DNA from: CAZOOK01 sp964581385 | GTDB taxonomy: Bacteria > Pseudomonadota > Gammaproteobacteria > Nevskiales > Nevskiaceae | Direction: 5' to 3' | DNA: 64,000 nt | NCBI GenBank assembly: GCA_964581385.1 | Contig: CAZOOK010000024.1 | Span: forward strand, 32,898-96,897 | Shown: positions 7,069 through 15,926 of the stretch, in pieces | How positions within the stretch are numbered: the stretch's first letter is position 1 | Layout: every line of letters begins with the position of its first letter | Made by a program: the position numbers and the translations under genes | The notes under the pieces: generated by a model | The model's input: only the letters and a program-made list of their open reading frames with translations | What the model was told of the DNA's origin: nothing | Database searches by the model: none

Positions 7069-9495
7069 ATGAATGGGTCTGCGCAAGAAATTGCATTGCT
7101 CGTTATTGAGCTGATGGGTGCGTTGGCACTGGCGGTATTGTGGCTGGGCGACCGCGAGCGTTCGTATACGTTGTGGTGGGCGATTGCGAGCGCCGCGCAG
7201 CCATTCGCGGCGCTGGTGGCCGGCTTAACGCGGACCGATCCGCCCACCACCGACCCAGTGCACTTGTTAATTTGCGCTTTGCTTGCGACCCAGGCGGTTG
7301 GCCTGCTGGCCGGAGTGATCAGCTATCGCACGGCACGACTACGACCAACTCACGCCGCCGCGGCTGTGCTCTTGCTCACGGGACTGATCTTCATCCCCAT
7401 ACTGTGGTTCGGCGCGTCGTGGGGGCGCGCCGTCGCAGCGTTGTCGATGGCGTCGGCGCTGATGGCGTCGGCGGCGCTGATGTGGTCGCTGGGGCGATAC
7501 GAACGGTTCGCCGCCGTCTGCTTCGCGCTGCGCGGGATGCTGAATATGGCGCTGCTGGCGCTGATCGCCGCCGGCCATTCCAACTCGAGTTGGTTCAGCC
7601 ATTTCGCGGGCTTCAACGCGCCGATGATCATGGGCACCGCTTTGGCGCTTCTGATTGCCGCCTACCAACGCTCCCTCGATCGCCTGCGCGACCAATACCG
7701 TATCGTCGAACTTTCCCAACAAATTACCGCGCAACTGCAGGGAGTTTCCGATGAAGCCGAGCTCGCGCAACGAGCGTTGACCGTCATAGCGCTGCGCCTC
7801 GGTTGGACACAGGGCCTCTTCCTTCGTCCGACATCGGAGCCGCTGAGCTTTTTCCCCATCGCATCATTTGGGCTCGTACCCGGCCCGATAAACCAGGGGG
7901 CCCCGATTAAGACATCACAAGGTGGTTTGATCAGCATGGCCATGTCCACACGGAGCGTCACTTATTCGATAGACGTAGCCGATGATCCACGTGTGTCCGC
8001 GATCTATCGCAACCACCCCTCGGTCACAGGCTTTCACAGTCAGGTAGTAATCCCAGTCACGCACGACGGCCAGCCACTCGGCGCCATCATGGTGCGCGAC
8101 GTGCGGCGGCGCGAGCTGCACGTCGCGGAAATCCGTGCGCTTGAGAGCCTCGGTCAGGTGATCGGCCTCAGCCTCACCAACGCCCACAACCTGCGCGAAC
8201 TGGCACACCGCGCCAATCACGATGCGCTGACCGGCCTCGGTAATCGCGCCGCGCTGCACGACTACCTGCGCAGCAGGGCCGGTGATCGTTGCGCCGTCCT
8301 ATTGTTTGATCTCGATCGCTTCAAGCAGGTCAACGACGCGCTCGGCCACGCCGTCGGCGACAAGCTGCTATGCGCGATGGCGGAACAGTTAGAGCAGTAC
8401 CTGGACGGGCGCCCGGCACAGCTGTTCCGCCTCGGCGGGGACGAGTTCGTCATCATCCATGCGCTCAATGGCGACACTACGCAACGCGAGGTGCTGACGA
8501 TGGCGCGTGAGTTGGCGGCCGTGATCGCCAAGCCGTTGCAGATCGGCGAATTCAGTCTACGCGCGCCGGCTTCCATCGGCGTCGCGCTGGCGCCCGACCA
8601 CGGCGACAACAGCCACGAACTGTTGCGTTGCGCCGACGTCGCGATGTACCACGCCAAGAATAATGGCTTGGGTGAAGCGCTCTACGAACGCGAGATCGAT
8701 GCCTACAAGCTGGAACACCTGACCCTGTTGTCTGCGGTTAACGAGGGACTTGGCAAAGGCCAGTTCGCCTTGTTCTACCAGCCAATCATCAATTTGCGGA
8801 CCGGCGCCATCGAGGGCTGCGAGGGACTGATCCGCTGGCATCACCCGACGCTCGGATTGATCGGCGCCAGCGAATTCATGCCGCTGGTCGAAGCCACCGA
8901 CTTGATCCGCGCGTTGACCCATTATGTTATTGACATCGCCATGGCCGATGCCGCCCGCTGGCAGCAGCGCGGCATAGACAGCCGCATCGCGATCAATCTG
9001 TCGGCGCGCAATATCCTCGACCCGGAGCTGCCGGACTACTTGCTGAATACGGCCATGCAACACAAAGTCGAGCCGACTCGGATTCAACTGGAGCTCACCG
9101 AGACCATTCTGATGAAGGACCCCGCTGCGGCGGGCAAGGTGCTGCAAAAGCTCGCGCAGGCAGGTTTCTCACTGGCGCTGGATGATTTTGGCACCGGCTA
9201 TTCGTCGCTGGCGTACCTCGCACGCTTCCCGATCCACACCTTGAAGATTGACCGCTCGTTCGTGCGCGAAATGCTTGCCCATGCGCAGAGCCGCGCGATC
9301 GTTGAATCGACGATCGCGCTAGCGCGCGGATTAGGTCTGAAGGTGACAGCGGAAGGTGTGGAACTAGAGGCCGAAGCACAACTGCTGCGGGAACTCGGCT
9401 GCGACTGCGCGCAGGGTTTCTTGTTCAGTTACCCGATTCCCGAGGCGCAACTGATGGAGGAATGGCAGCGGATCGGTAGCGCCATCACGAAGTGA
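7069..9495 (+). CDS. GGDEF/EAL cyclic-di-GMP turnover protein with membrane and GAF regions
   Basis: An 808-residue signalling protein. About seven hydrophobic segments fill residues 1-200, followed by a GAF-like sensor region (about 230-375), a GGDEF domain with an intact LGGDEFVI (456-460), and an EAL domain. In the EAL domain the signature reads EGL rather than EAL (E585), but the other catalytic features are present: NLSARN, ELTETILM, DDFGTGYSSL, LKIDRSFV, TAEGVE and QGFLFS. It is probably a bifunctional diguanylate cyclase/phosphodiesterase, with phosphodiesterase activity likely. No RxxD inhibitory site is visible before GGDEF. The ligand sensed is unknown. Confidence 0.9.
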   Translation: MNGSAQEIALLVIELMGALALAVLWLGDRERSYTLWWAIASAAQPFAALVAGLTRTDPPTTDPVHLLICALLATQAVGLLAGVISYRTARLRPTHAAAAVLLLTGLIFIPILWFGASWGRAVAALSMASALMASAALMWSLGRYERFAAVCFALRGMLNMALLALIAAGHSNSSWFSHFAGFNAPMIMGTALALLIAAYQRSLDRLRDQYRIVELSQQITAQLQGVSDEAELAQRALTVIALRLGWTQGLFLRPTSEPLSFFPIASFGLVPGPINQGAPIKTSQGGLISMAMSTRSVTYSIDVADDPRVSAIYRNHPSVTGFHSQVVIPVTHDGQPLGAIMVRDVRRRELHVAEIRALESLGQVIGLSLTNAHNLRELAHRANHDALTGLGNRAALHDYLRSRAGDRCAVLLFDLDRFKQVNDALGHAVGDKLLCAMAEQLEQYLDGRPAQLFRLGGDEFVIIHALNGDTTQREVLTMARELAAVIAKPLQIGEFSLRAPASIGVALAPDHGDNSHELLRCADVAMYHAKNNGLGEALYEREIDAYKLEHLTLLSAVNEGLGKGQFALFYQPIINLRTGAIEGCEGLIRWHHPTLGLIGASEFMPLVEATDLIRALTHYVIDIAMADAARWQQRGIDSRIAINLSARNILDPELPDYLLNTAMQHKVEPTRIQLELTETILMKDPAAAGKVLQKLAQAGFSLALDDFGTGYSSLAYLARFPIHTLKIDRSFVREMLAHAQSRAIVESTIALARGLGLKVTAEGVELEAEAQLLRELGCDCAQGFLFSYPIPEAQLMEEWQRIGSAITK

Positions 9496-9629
9496 TCGGG
9501 GAAACAGCTACTGAAATGGCCTCGCTTCCCACGCAACCCAGTTTCAGTCTTCAAATCTTCGAGGATTTCAGAACGAAATTTCTTCAGAAACAGAGAGTTA
9601 GGCCAATTTCCCAGTGACTCTCGTCGCAC

Positions 9630-9893
9630 TCAGAGATCGAAGCTCGGATCCAACGCTTCCAGCTCCATCTTCGGCTGCTGCACGATCGGCAAATCCTGCT
9701 CGTCGAGCACCGTGCGATCGATATGGCCTTCGGCAATCTCGCGCAGGGCGAGCACCGTGGATTTGTGATTGCCCCAGGGCAACCGCGCTTCGGCACCGCG
9801 TGCGAGCTGGCGCGCGCGTTTGGCGGCGACCAAGGTCAGTTCGAATTGATTCGGAAGCAGTTTCAGACAATCTTCAGCAGTAACACGGGCCAT
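9630..9893 (-). CDS. rpoZ: RNA polymerase omega subunit
   Basis: An 87-residue protein with the omega signature: MARVTAEDCLKLLPNQFEL followed by LVAAKRARQLARGAE, and then the variable acidic tail ending DPSFDL. Omega helps assemble the beta' subunit and, in proteobacteria, forms part of a ppGpp site. It lies 50 bases downstream of gmk on the same strand, the usual order. spoT, which normally follows rpoZ, is not here; a convergent GGDEF/EAL gene takes its place. Confidence 0.95.
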   Translation of the reverse strand: MARVTAEDCLKLLPNQFELTLVAAKRARQLARGAEARLPWGNHKSTVLALREIAEGHIDRTVLDEQDLPIVQQPKMELEALDPSFDL

Positions 9894-9943
9894 TGCGCAA
9901 TCCGGATTTCAGACCAGCTTTTTAGTATAGCCGAACCGTCCGG

Positions 9944-10588
9944 TTAGCGCAGCAGCGACTCGATCAGCGCCACATATCGCCGCGACTGCATGGGCCGCGC
10001 GAGCCGGCGCGTCAAGAAAAGCACAGCCAGCTCGTCGAGCGCGCGTTCAAAGTTGTCGTTTACGATCAGGTAGTCGTATTCGTCGTAATGCGCCATTTCC
10101 GCCCGCGCCGCCGCCATGCGCGCGTGAACCGTGGCTTCGTCATCCTGCGCGCGCGCGCGCAAGCGGCGCTCCAGTTCTTCGATGGACGGCGGCAGGACGA
10201 AAATGCTGATCACGTCAGCGGTCTGCGCGCGCACTTGGCGTGCACCCTGCCAGTCGATATCGAGAATCAGATCGCAGCCGGCAGTCAGCAGATCCTCGGT
10301 GCGCTTACGGCCAGTCCCGTAACGGCGGCCAAAAACGTGGGCGTGCTCAAGAAACTCACCGCGCTCGATCATGGCCACGAATTCGGCGTCGTCGATAAAG
10401 TGGTAATGCACGCCGTCGTGCTCACCCGCGCGCGGCGCACGCGTCGTGTAAGACACTGAGATTTCCGCATGTACGCCATGCGCCGCGAGGCGACCGAGCA
10501 CGGCGCGCGTAAGACTGGTCTTACCGCCGCCGCTCGGCGCCGAGACGACGAACAGTGCACCGCGTGCGATGAGTCCGGCGCTACTCAA
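9944..10588 (-). CDS. gmk: Guanylate kinase
   Basis: A 214-residue enzyme that phosphorylates GMP to GDP. The P-loop is VVSAPSGGGKTSLTRAV near residue 20, followed by VSYTTRAPRAGEHDGVHYHF (GMP-binding Ser, Arg and Tyr) and LILDIDWQGARQVR. Length and motifs are normal. It is followed by rpoZ. yicC, normally immediately upstream in this group, is separated from it by 462 bases of unusual sequence. Confidence 0.95.
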   Translation of the reverse strand: MSSAGLIARGALFVVSAPSGGGKTSLTRAVLGRLAAHGVHAEISVSYTTRAPRAGEHDGVHYHFIDDAEFVAMIERGEFLEHAHVFGRRYGTGRKRTEDLLTAGCDLILDIDWQGARQVRAQTADVISIFVLPPSIEELERRLRARAQDDEATVHARMAAARAEMAHYDEYDYLIVNDNFERALDELAVLFLTRRLARPMQSRRYVALIESLLR

Positions 10589-11050
10589 TGTTGCACCTGA
10601 ATCCGCATCGATCGTTTATCACGCCGTCGTTAAATGTGTCTTTGCACACAGGTACACACATTGGTACACACTTTTCGGGTGACAGGAAGTGCCGTTATTC
10701 CACGATGCCCTAAGCAAGCTTACCCAATATGCCATCTCGGGTCATTTGCTGGTTCCGCAGCCGGAGCGCGGTCTCGAATGCGACGAACCATTCCTACCGT
10801 GGGAGAGCGAATTGGCCCGCGGACAGGTTCATGATCGATATACGCCTGTCGGCAAGGCAAGGCCATGCCTTCGTTGAGGATGGTGGCACAGCGCGCATTG
10901 ATGGCAAGAACCTAAATTAGCGGGTTGCGCGATTTTAGGATTTCGCAAATTCCTAAAACAACGAGACAAGCTAATTTTGAATCAGGTTTAGCCGTTTTGG
11001 CGGAAAATTTCGCCGAGAGGCCGCGTCATGAAATAAATGGCCTGAAAACG
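10589..11050. other. 462-base gap between yicC and gmk with repeats, no supported gene
   Basis: yicC and gmk are normally adjacent, so this spacer is unexpected. Next to gmk it has a 12-base direct repeat (GGTACACACATT at 10651, GGTACACACTTT at 10663) preceded by the inverted pair TGTGT/GCACACA. In the middle a 62-codon plus-strand frame (10689-10877) has no recognisable family. Close to yicC there are nested inverted repeats (10914-10977) and a smaller GGCGG/CGCC palindrome near 11000. The gmk promoter should be near 10590-10680. Confidence 0.45.
10914..10977. repeat. Nested inverted repeats in the gmk-yicC gap
   Basis: The outer arms are AAATTAGC (10914-10921) and GCTAATTT (10970-10977). 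Inside them, TTTTAGGA (10933-10940) and TCCTAAAA (10951-10958) face each other across ten bases, and the pairing can be extended by TTT/AAA with one bulge. No T-run follows either side, so it does not look like a simple terminator for yicC. It could be a transposon or integron-type end or a protein-binding cruciform. Confidence 0.5.
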
Positions 11051-11917
11051 TCACTCAATATTCTGCACCTGCTCGCGCATTTGCTCGATGATGACTTTCA
11101 TTTCAATGGCGCAGCGTGTCATTTCGGCGTCCTGCGATTTTGAAGACAGCGTGTTCGCTTCACGGTTGAGTTCCTGCATGAGGAAGTCGAGCCGGCGACC
11201 GACAGATTCATCGCGCCGCAGCGCTTCGCCCAGTTCCACCAGATGGCTGAGCAGGCGCGACAGTTCTTCATCGACATCCAGCCGTTGCGCCGAGATCGCA
11301 GCTTCCTGCGCCAGGCGCGCCGGTTCGATTTCGACGGCCAGTTCGCGCAGCTTCGCCTGCAAGCGATCCAGCCACGCGCTACGAACTTGCGGCGCGCGAT
11401 CGCGCACGCGTGCAGCGAGCGCTTTCAACGCTTCCGCGCGTTCTTCCAGATAAGCCAGCAGGCGTTCGCCCTCGCGCCCGCGCGCGGCCGAAAAGTCGAC
11501 GAGCGCCTGATCGAATAATTGCTGTGCCGCCGCGATCATCGGCGTGAAATCCATGCCCTGCTGGCGCACCACGCCCGGCCATGCGAGCAGGCGCAGGGCA
11601 TCGGCGTTCAGCGGCACGTCAGCGCGCTTCGATATCGTCTGCGCGGCGGAGAGGACGGCTTCCAGACGTTCGGCATCGATTTCGATAACTGGCGACGTGC
11701 CAGCCTCGGTCTGATAACGCAGCGAGGCTTCCACCTTGCCGCGGCCGATGCGCGCCTGCGCGCGGGTGCGGAGTTCGTTTTCGAGACCGCGAAACTCCTC
11801 GGGCATGCGAAACTGCAACTCGAGGTAGCGATGATTCACCGAGCGCAATTCCCACGCGAGGCGGCCCCAGGGACCTTGTGCTTCGCTACGCGCGTAACCC
11901 GTCATGCTGCGGATCAT
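11051..11917 (-). CDS. YicC/YloC family endoribonuclease
   Basis: A 288-residue protein with the family's opening SMTGYARSE and SVNHRYLELQFRMP, and its closing block MQELNREANTLSSKSQD followed by EMKVIIEQMREQVQNIE. E. coli YicC and B. subtilis YloC are reported endoribonucleases acting on structured or small RNAs. The length is normal. It faces a divergently transcribed glutaminyl cyclase gene only 14 bases away, so their promoters must overlap the coding ends. Confidence 0.9.
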   Translation of the reverse strand: MIRSMTGYARSEAQGPWGRLAWELRSVNHRYLELQFRMPEEFRGLENELRTRAQARIGRGKVEASLRYQTEAGTSPVIEIDAERLEAVLSAAQTISKRADVPLNADALRLLAWPGVVRQQGMDFTPMIAAAQQLFDQALVDFSAARGREGERLLAYLEERAEALKALAARVRDRAPQVRSAWLDRLQAKLRELAVEIEPARLAQEAAISAQRLDVDEELSRLLSHLVELGEALRRDESVGRRLDFLMQELNREANTLSSKSQDAEMTRCAIEMKVIIEQMREQVQNIE

Positions 11918-11931
11918 GGAGAATCCAATCG

Positions 11932-12720
11932 ATGGTGAAGACGCTCATTCTAACGATCGCGCTGTGCGCGTGCGCCGTTGTCGATGCGCAGACCCTGGCG
12001 ACGAGCGCGTCGCTACAGCCATTCCGTGTCGTCGCCGAACATCCACACGATGCGGCGGCCTTTACCGAAGGACTGGTGTACGAAGATGGCCATCTCTACG
12101 AAAGCACGGGTCTCGTCGGCCAATCCTCGCTGCGCGAAGTCGATATCACTAGCGGCAAGGTCCTGCGTCTCCGACCAGTGATGCCGCCTTACTACGGCGA
12201 GGGACTCGCGCGGATCGCCGGCAAGTGGCTGCAACTGACGTGGACCACGCAAGTCGGATTTATCTACAACAATGCGCTGCAGCCCATCGGCCGCTTTTCC
12301 TACCGCGGGGAGGGCTGGGGACTGACCTACGACGGCCAGTCACTGATCCTCAGCGATGGCACGCCAAGCCTGCGCCGCTTCGAAGCAGAGCATTTTACGG
12401 AGACCGGGCGGATCAATGTCCATGACGGCGATGAACCGGTGGCAATGCTGAACGAGCTCGAATTCGCCGAGGGGCACATCTATGCGAATGTGTGGATGAC
12501 CGATCGCATCGCCGAGATCGATCCGGTGTCCGGCACCGTTCTCGCGTGGATCGATCTGGGGCCGCTGTACCAGCGCTTCAGCCGACCGGCCGATTGGAAC
12601 GGGCGCGAAAACGTGCCGAACGGGATCGCCTACGATCCGCGTTCACATCACTTTTTCGTGACCGGCAAGCGCTGGCCAAAACTGTTCGAGATCACGCTCG
12701 GCGACAACAACGGGCATTGA
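11932..12720 (+). CDS. Secreted glutaminyl-peptide cyclotransferase (plant/bacterial type)
   Basis: This is a 262-residue exported protein (signal MVKTLILTIALCACAVVDAQ) of the five-bladed beta-propeller glutaminyl cyclase family. These enzymes convert N-terminal glutamine of peptides or proteins to pyroglutamate, in the periplasm in this case. Family features are HDAAAFTEGLVYEDGHLYESTGLVGQS split over two blades, SDGTPSLRRF, LNELEFAEGHIYANVWMTDRIAEIDP, and NVPNGIAYD with FFVTGKRWPKLFEI at the end. I chose ATG 11932 because the signal peptide starts there; an upstream start would add 18 residues that overlap yicC. Confidence 0.9.
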   Translation: MVKTLILTIALCACAVVDAQTLATSASLQPFRVVAEHPHDAAAFTEGLVYEDGHLYESTGLVGQSSLREVDITSGKVLRLRPVMPPYYGEGLARIAGKWLQLTWTTQVGFIYNNALQPIGRFSYRGEGWGLTYDGQSLILSDGTPSLRRFEAEHFTETGRINVHDGDEPVAMLNELEFAEGHIYANVWMTDRIAEIDPVSGTVLAWIDLGPLYQRFSRPADWNGRENVPNGIAYDPRSHHFFVTGKRWPKLFEITLGDNNGH

Positions 12721-12737
12721 GCCGTAGGCGCCGCCGC

Positions 12738-13811
12738 TCAGGCCGACTTCGCCAGCGCTGCCTGCCGCTGCGCCACGTGACGTGCGAGGCCGCGTAGTGT
12801 TTCCGCGCTGTCCTCCCAGCCGATGCAGGCATCGGTGACGCTCTGGCCGTAGATCATCTTGTCGCGCGGACCGATGTCCTGGCGTCCTTCGACCAGATGC
12901 GACTCGATCATCACACCGATGATGCGCCGGTCGCCGCCGGCGATCTGCTCGCCGATGTCCTGTGCGACTACCATCTGGCGCTTGTGCTGTTTCTGGCTGT
13001 TGGCGTGCGAGAAATCGATCATCACTTGCGGTTGCAGCCCGGCTTTGGTTAACGCCGCACACGCCGCATCGACGCTCTTCGCATCGTAGTTGGTGCCGAT
13101 GCTGCCGCCGCGCAGGATGACGTGCGTATCCAGATTGCCGGCCGTTTGAAAAATGCCGACCTGCCCGTTCTGCGTCAGTGATAGGAAGCGGTGCGGATTG
13201 CGTGCCGACATCACCGCGTCGACGGCGACCTTAACGCTGCCGTCGGTGCCGTTCTTGAAGCCGACCGGGCAGGACAGCCCGCTCGCCATCTCGCGATGCA
13301 GCTGCGATTCGGTGGTGCGCGCGCCGATTGCACCCCAGGCGACGAGGTCGGCCACATACTGCGGAGTCAGAATATCGAGGTACTCGACGCCGGCCGGCAT
13401 GCCGCGCTCGTTGAGATCCAGCAGCAGCTTGCGCGCGAGCCGCAGCCCGCGGTCGATGTCGTAGCTATCATCCAGGCCGGGGTCGTTGATGAGACCCTTC
13501 CAGCCGACGGTGGTGCGCGGCTTCTCGAAATACACGCGCATCACGATCAACAGCTGCTTGGCGAGCTGCTCGCGCAGCGGCTGCAGCTGTGCCGCATAGT
13601 CAAGGGCCGCCTGCGTATCATGGATCGAGCATGGACCAACGATGACCAGCAGACGGTCGTCGCGACCGGCGAGAATCTCGCTGATGGCGCGGCGCGCTTC
13701 GATCGTCGTCTGTGCGGCGGCCTCACTGAGCGGCAGTTCGGTCTGCACCTGTACCGGCGTGGATACGGGACGGACCGACGCAATGCGCAGGTTTTCGGTG
13801 ACCAACGTCAT
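12738..13811 (-). CDS. 3-deoxy-7-phosphoheptulonate synthase (DAHP synthase, class I)
   Basis: A 357-residue enzyme condensing phosphoenolpyruvate and erythrose 4-phosphate, the first step of the shikimate pathway. Class I features: LLVIVGPCSIHD, MRVYFEKPRTTVGWKGLINDP, GARTTESQLHREMASGLSCPVGFKNGTDG and MIDFSHANSQKQ. It belongs to the AroF/AroG/AroH group. Which aromatic amino acid inhibits it cannot be read safely from sequence, so I leave out the letter. I start it at MTLVTENLRI; a frame 29 residues longer reaches into the opposing promoter region. Confidence 0.93.
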   Translation of the reverse strand: MTLVTENLRIASVRPVSTPVQVQTELPLSEAAAQTTIEARRAISEILAGRDDRLLVIVGPCSIHDTQAALDYAAQLQPLREQLAKQLLIVMRVYFEKPRTTVGWKGLINDPGLDDSYDIDRGLRLARKLLLDLNERGMPAGVEYLDILTPQYVADLVAWGAIGARTTESQLHREMASGLSCPVGFKNGTDGSVKVAVDAVMSARNPHRFLSLTQNGQVGIFQTAGNLDTHVILRGGSIGTNYDAKSVDAACAALTKAGLQPQVMIDFSHANSQKQHKRQMVVAQDIGEQIAGGDRRIIGVMIESHLVEGRQDIGPRDKMIYGQSVTDACIGWEDSAETLRGLARHVAQRQAALAKSA

Positions 13812-13942
13812 GACACGACTCTGAAAAACAGGGAGCGGGATGGTATCAGAGCGTGCTCTGTGGATCACTTTTTGACCACTGTCGGCAGCGGCCGGCATGG
13901 TCGCTTATCCTGCGCGACTTTCCAGAAAAGATGATGGTCCCG

Positions 13943-14902
13943 ATGAACCGCAGCCTGATATTCGCAATCGCGCTTGCCGCCGCCGGTGTGGCGCCGGTCC
14001 GAGCGGAGACGATACTCCCGGTCACCAATCAGGGCGCGCTGGCGCGTACCTTCGCACTGCCGGAACTGGGGGAGACGCAGGTGCTCGCGCGCGGCGATCA
14101 CCGTTATCGGATCGCGGTGGACTGGACCAACGAATACTTCGCCGATCAAAACGCGAATGAATCGCTGGTTCTGGACGGAGAAACCACCCGCATCGCCTTC
14201 GGCTGGCGCGAGTCCGTCGCACCAAGCATGGAAATCGGGGTACAGCTGCCGGTGCTGGTGACCGGCGGCGGCATTCTCGACGGGGCTATCGAGAACTGGC
14301 ATGGTCTCTGGGGACTACCCAACGGCGGTCGCGATCAAGCTCCACACAACCGTTACCTATATCGCTATGTGCGCGACGGACATACGGTGCTCGATGTCGA
14401 TACCGGCACGGTTGCAATTGGCGACGCCGAGCTGAGTGCAGGCTGGCAGGTCTTCGATAGCGTAGCTGTGCGCGGAATGCTGAAGCTGCCGAGCGGCGAT
14501 GAGAATGAACTGACCGGCGGCAACGCTGGCGGCGCTTTGTGGATCGATTACGACCCATTTCAGGGTGCGCCACGCTGGTCCGGTTTCGTGTCGGCCGGCA
14601 GCTCGTTCAATGCGAAGAGCAGCGTGCTACCCGACCAGCAGCAGCAATGGGTTGCATTAGGCGGCGCGGGCGTGGGTTACCGTCTGTGGCGGTCTTTTTC
14701 GCTGCTGGGACAGCTATATGCACACTCGCAGCTTTACAGTGATTCCGATCTGAAAGCGTTGCGTCGCGAGGGTGTGCAACTCGCGCTCGGCGGCCGCTAC
14801 GAGTTCGCACGCGACATCGCCCTGGCGGCGGGATTCCAGGAAGATCTGGTCACGAATTCATCGCCCGATTTCAGCCTCCACTTTGATGTGAGCTTTCGTT
14901 GA
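13943..14902 (+). CDS. DUF3187-like outer-membrane protein
   Basis: A 319-residue protein with a signal peptide (MNRSLIFAIALAAAGVAPVRA). The rest alternates polar and aromatic residues and ends with a strand finishing in Phe-Arg (FSLHFDVSFR), typical of an outer-membrane beta-barrel. The opening PVTNQGALARTFALPE and the LPSGDENELTGG segment fit the DUF3187 family, whose function is unknown. The start chosen is the ATG that begins the signal peptide; upstream ATGs lie in frame but would bury it. Confidence 0.7.
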   Translation: MNRSLIFAIALAAAGVAPVRAETILPVTNQGALARTFALPELGETQVLARGDHRYRIAVDWTNEYFADQNANESLVLDGETTRIAFGWRESVAPSMEIGVQLPVLVTGGGILDGAIENWHGLWGLPNGGRDQAPHNRYLYRYVRDGHTVLDVDTGTVAIGDAELSAGWQVFDSVAVRGMLKLPSGDENELTGGNAGGALWIDYDPFQGAPRWSGFVSAGSSFNAKSSVLPDQQQQWVALGGAGVGYRLWRSFSLLGQLYAHSQLYSDSDLKALRREGVQLALGGRYEFARDIALAAGFQEDLVTNSSPDFSLHFDVSFR

Positions 14903-14975
14903 TTGCCAGTAAGACGAAGCGGCGGACGACCAGAAATTGGAATATATTGACTCTATCATTCAAATGAGTTGAACG

Positions 14976-15926
14976 ATGCGCCTCAGTCTCGAAGCGTTGG
15001 AGACCCTCGATGCAATCGCGGAACAAGGCAGTTTTGCGCGCGCGGCCGAGGTATTGCACCGCGTTCCGTCAGCGCTCACCTACACGATCAAGAAGCTGGA
15101 GGCCGATCTCGGCGTACCGCTCTTCGATCGCGGCGGCAAGCAAGCGAAACTGACGCCGGCCGGCGAGCGCCTGCTGGCTGACGGCAGGCAGCTGCTGCGC
15201 CAAGCGGAATTGATCGAGCAACGCGCGCGACGGCTTGCCGACGGCTGGGAAGCCCAGCTGACGATCGCCGTCGATGAGGTCATTGCACTGGAGGTGATGT
15301 TCCCGATCATCCGCGAGTTCGATGCGTTGGATGGAGCTACGCAAGTTCGTTTGACCCGCGAAGTGGTTGGCGCCAGCTGGGATGCCCTGATCGATCGCCG
15401 CGCCGATCTTGCTGTCGGGGTACCGGGTGATCCACCGGTAGGATACGGACTCGCCAGCCGTTCGCTGGGCACCGCGCGCTATGTGTTCGCGGTCTCACCC
15501 GAGCATCCGCTGGCAACAGTCGAAGAACCGGTACCGGTATCCGAACTAACGAGATATCGGGCCGTGGTGGTCGCCGATTCATCGCGGCGCATGCCTCCCC
15601 AGGGATCCGGCATTGTTCCTGGTCAGCCGCTGCTGGTGATGCCGTCGGAACTGGCCAAAATCGCAGCGCAGGCGGAGGGGCTTGGAATCGGTTTTGTACC
15701 GACGCATCGTGCCGCACCGTGGCTTGCTGACGGCCGTCTGATCGCCAAACGGGTCGATGTCGTGCGCGAGGCCGGCATCAGCCGCCTCGCCTGGCGCACC
15801 GGCGAAGAAGGTGCCGCGCTAACGTGGTTCCGCGAACGTCTGCTCAAAGACGATGTTCGCGAACGGTTGTTTGCCGATCTTCCAGTAAGCGGGCTTCCGC
15901 TTATGCCAATCCGGGACATGGCATAG
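14976..15926 (+). CDS. LysR family transcriptional regulator
   Basis: A 316-residue regulator. The N-terminal winged helix-turn-helix is clear (ALETLDAIAEQGSFARAAEVLHRVPSALTYTIKKLE split across residues 7-45), followed by LFDRGGKQAKLTPAGERLL and a periplasmic-binding-like effector domain. Its 3' end overlaps the end of the convergent glutathione S-transferase gene by 26 bases, so the GST is not a divergent target of the usual LysR kind. Its target is unknown; autoregulation through the 70-base gap ahead of it is likely. Confidence 0.92.
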   Translation: MRLSLEALETLDAIAEQGSFARAAEVLHRVPSALTYTIKKLEADLGVPLFDRGGKQAKLTPAGERLLADGRQLLRQAELIEQRARRLADGWEAQLTIAVDEVIALEVMFPIIREFDALDGATQVRLTREVVGASWDALIDRRADLAVGVPGDPPVGYGLASRSLGTARYVFAVSPEHPLATVEEPVPVSELTRYRAVVVADSSRRMPPQGSGIVPGQPLLVMPSELAKIAAQAEGLGIGFVPTHRAAPWLADGRLIAKRVDVVREAGISRLAWRTGEEGAALTWFRERLLKDDVRERLFADLPVSGLPLMPIRDMA

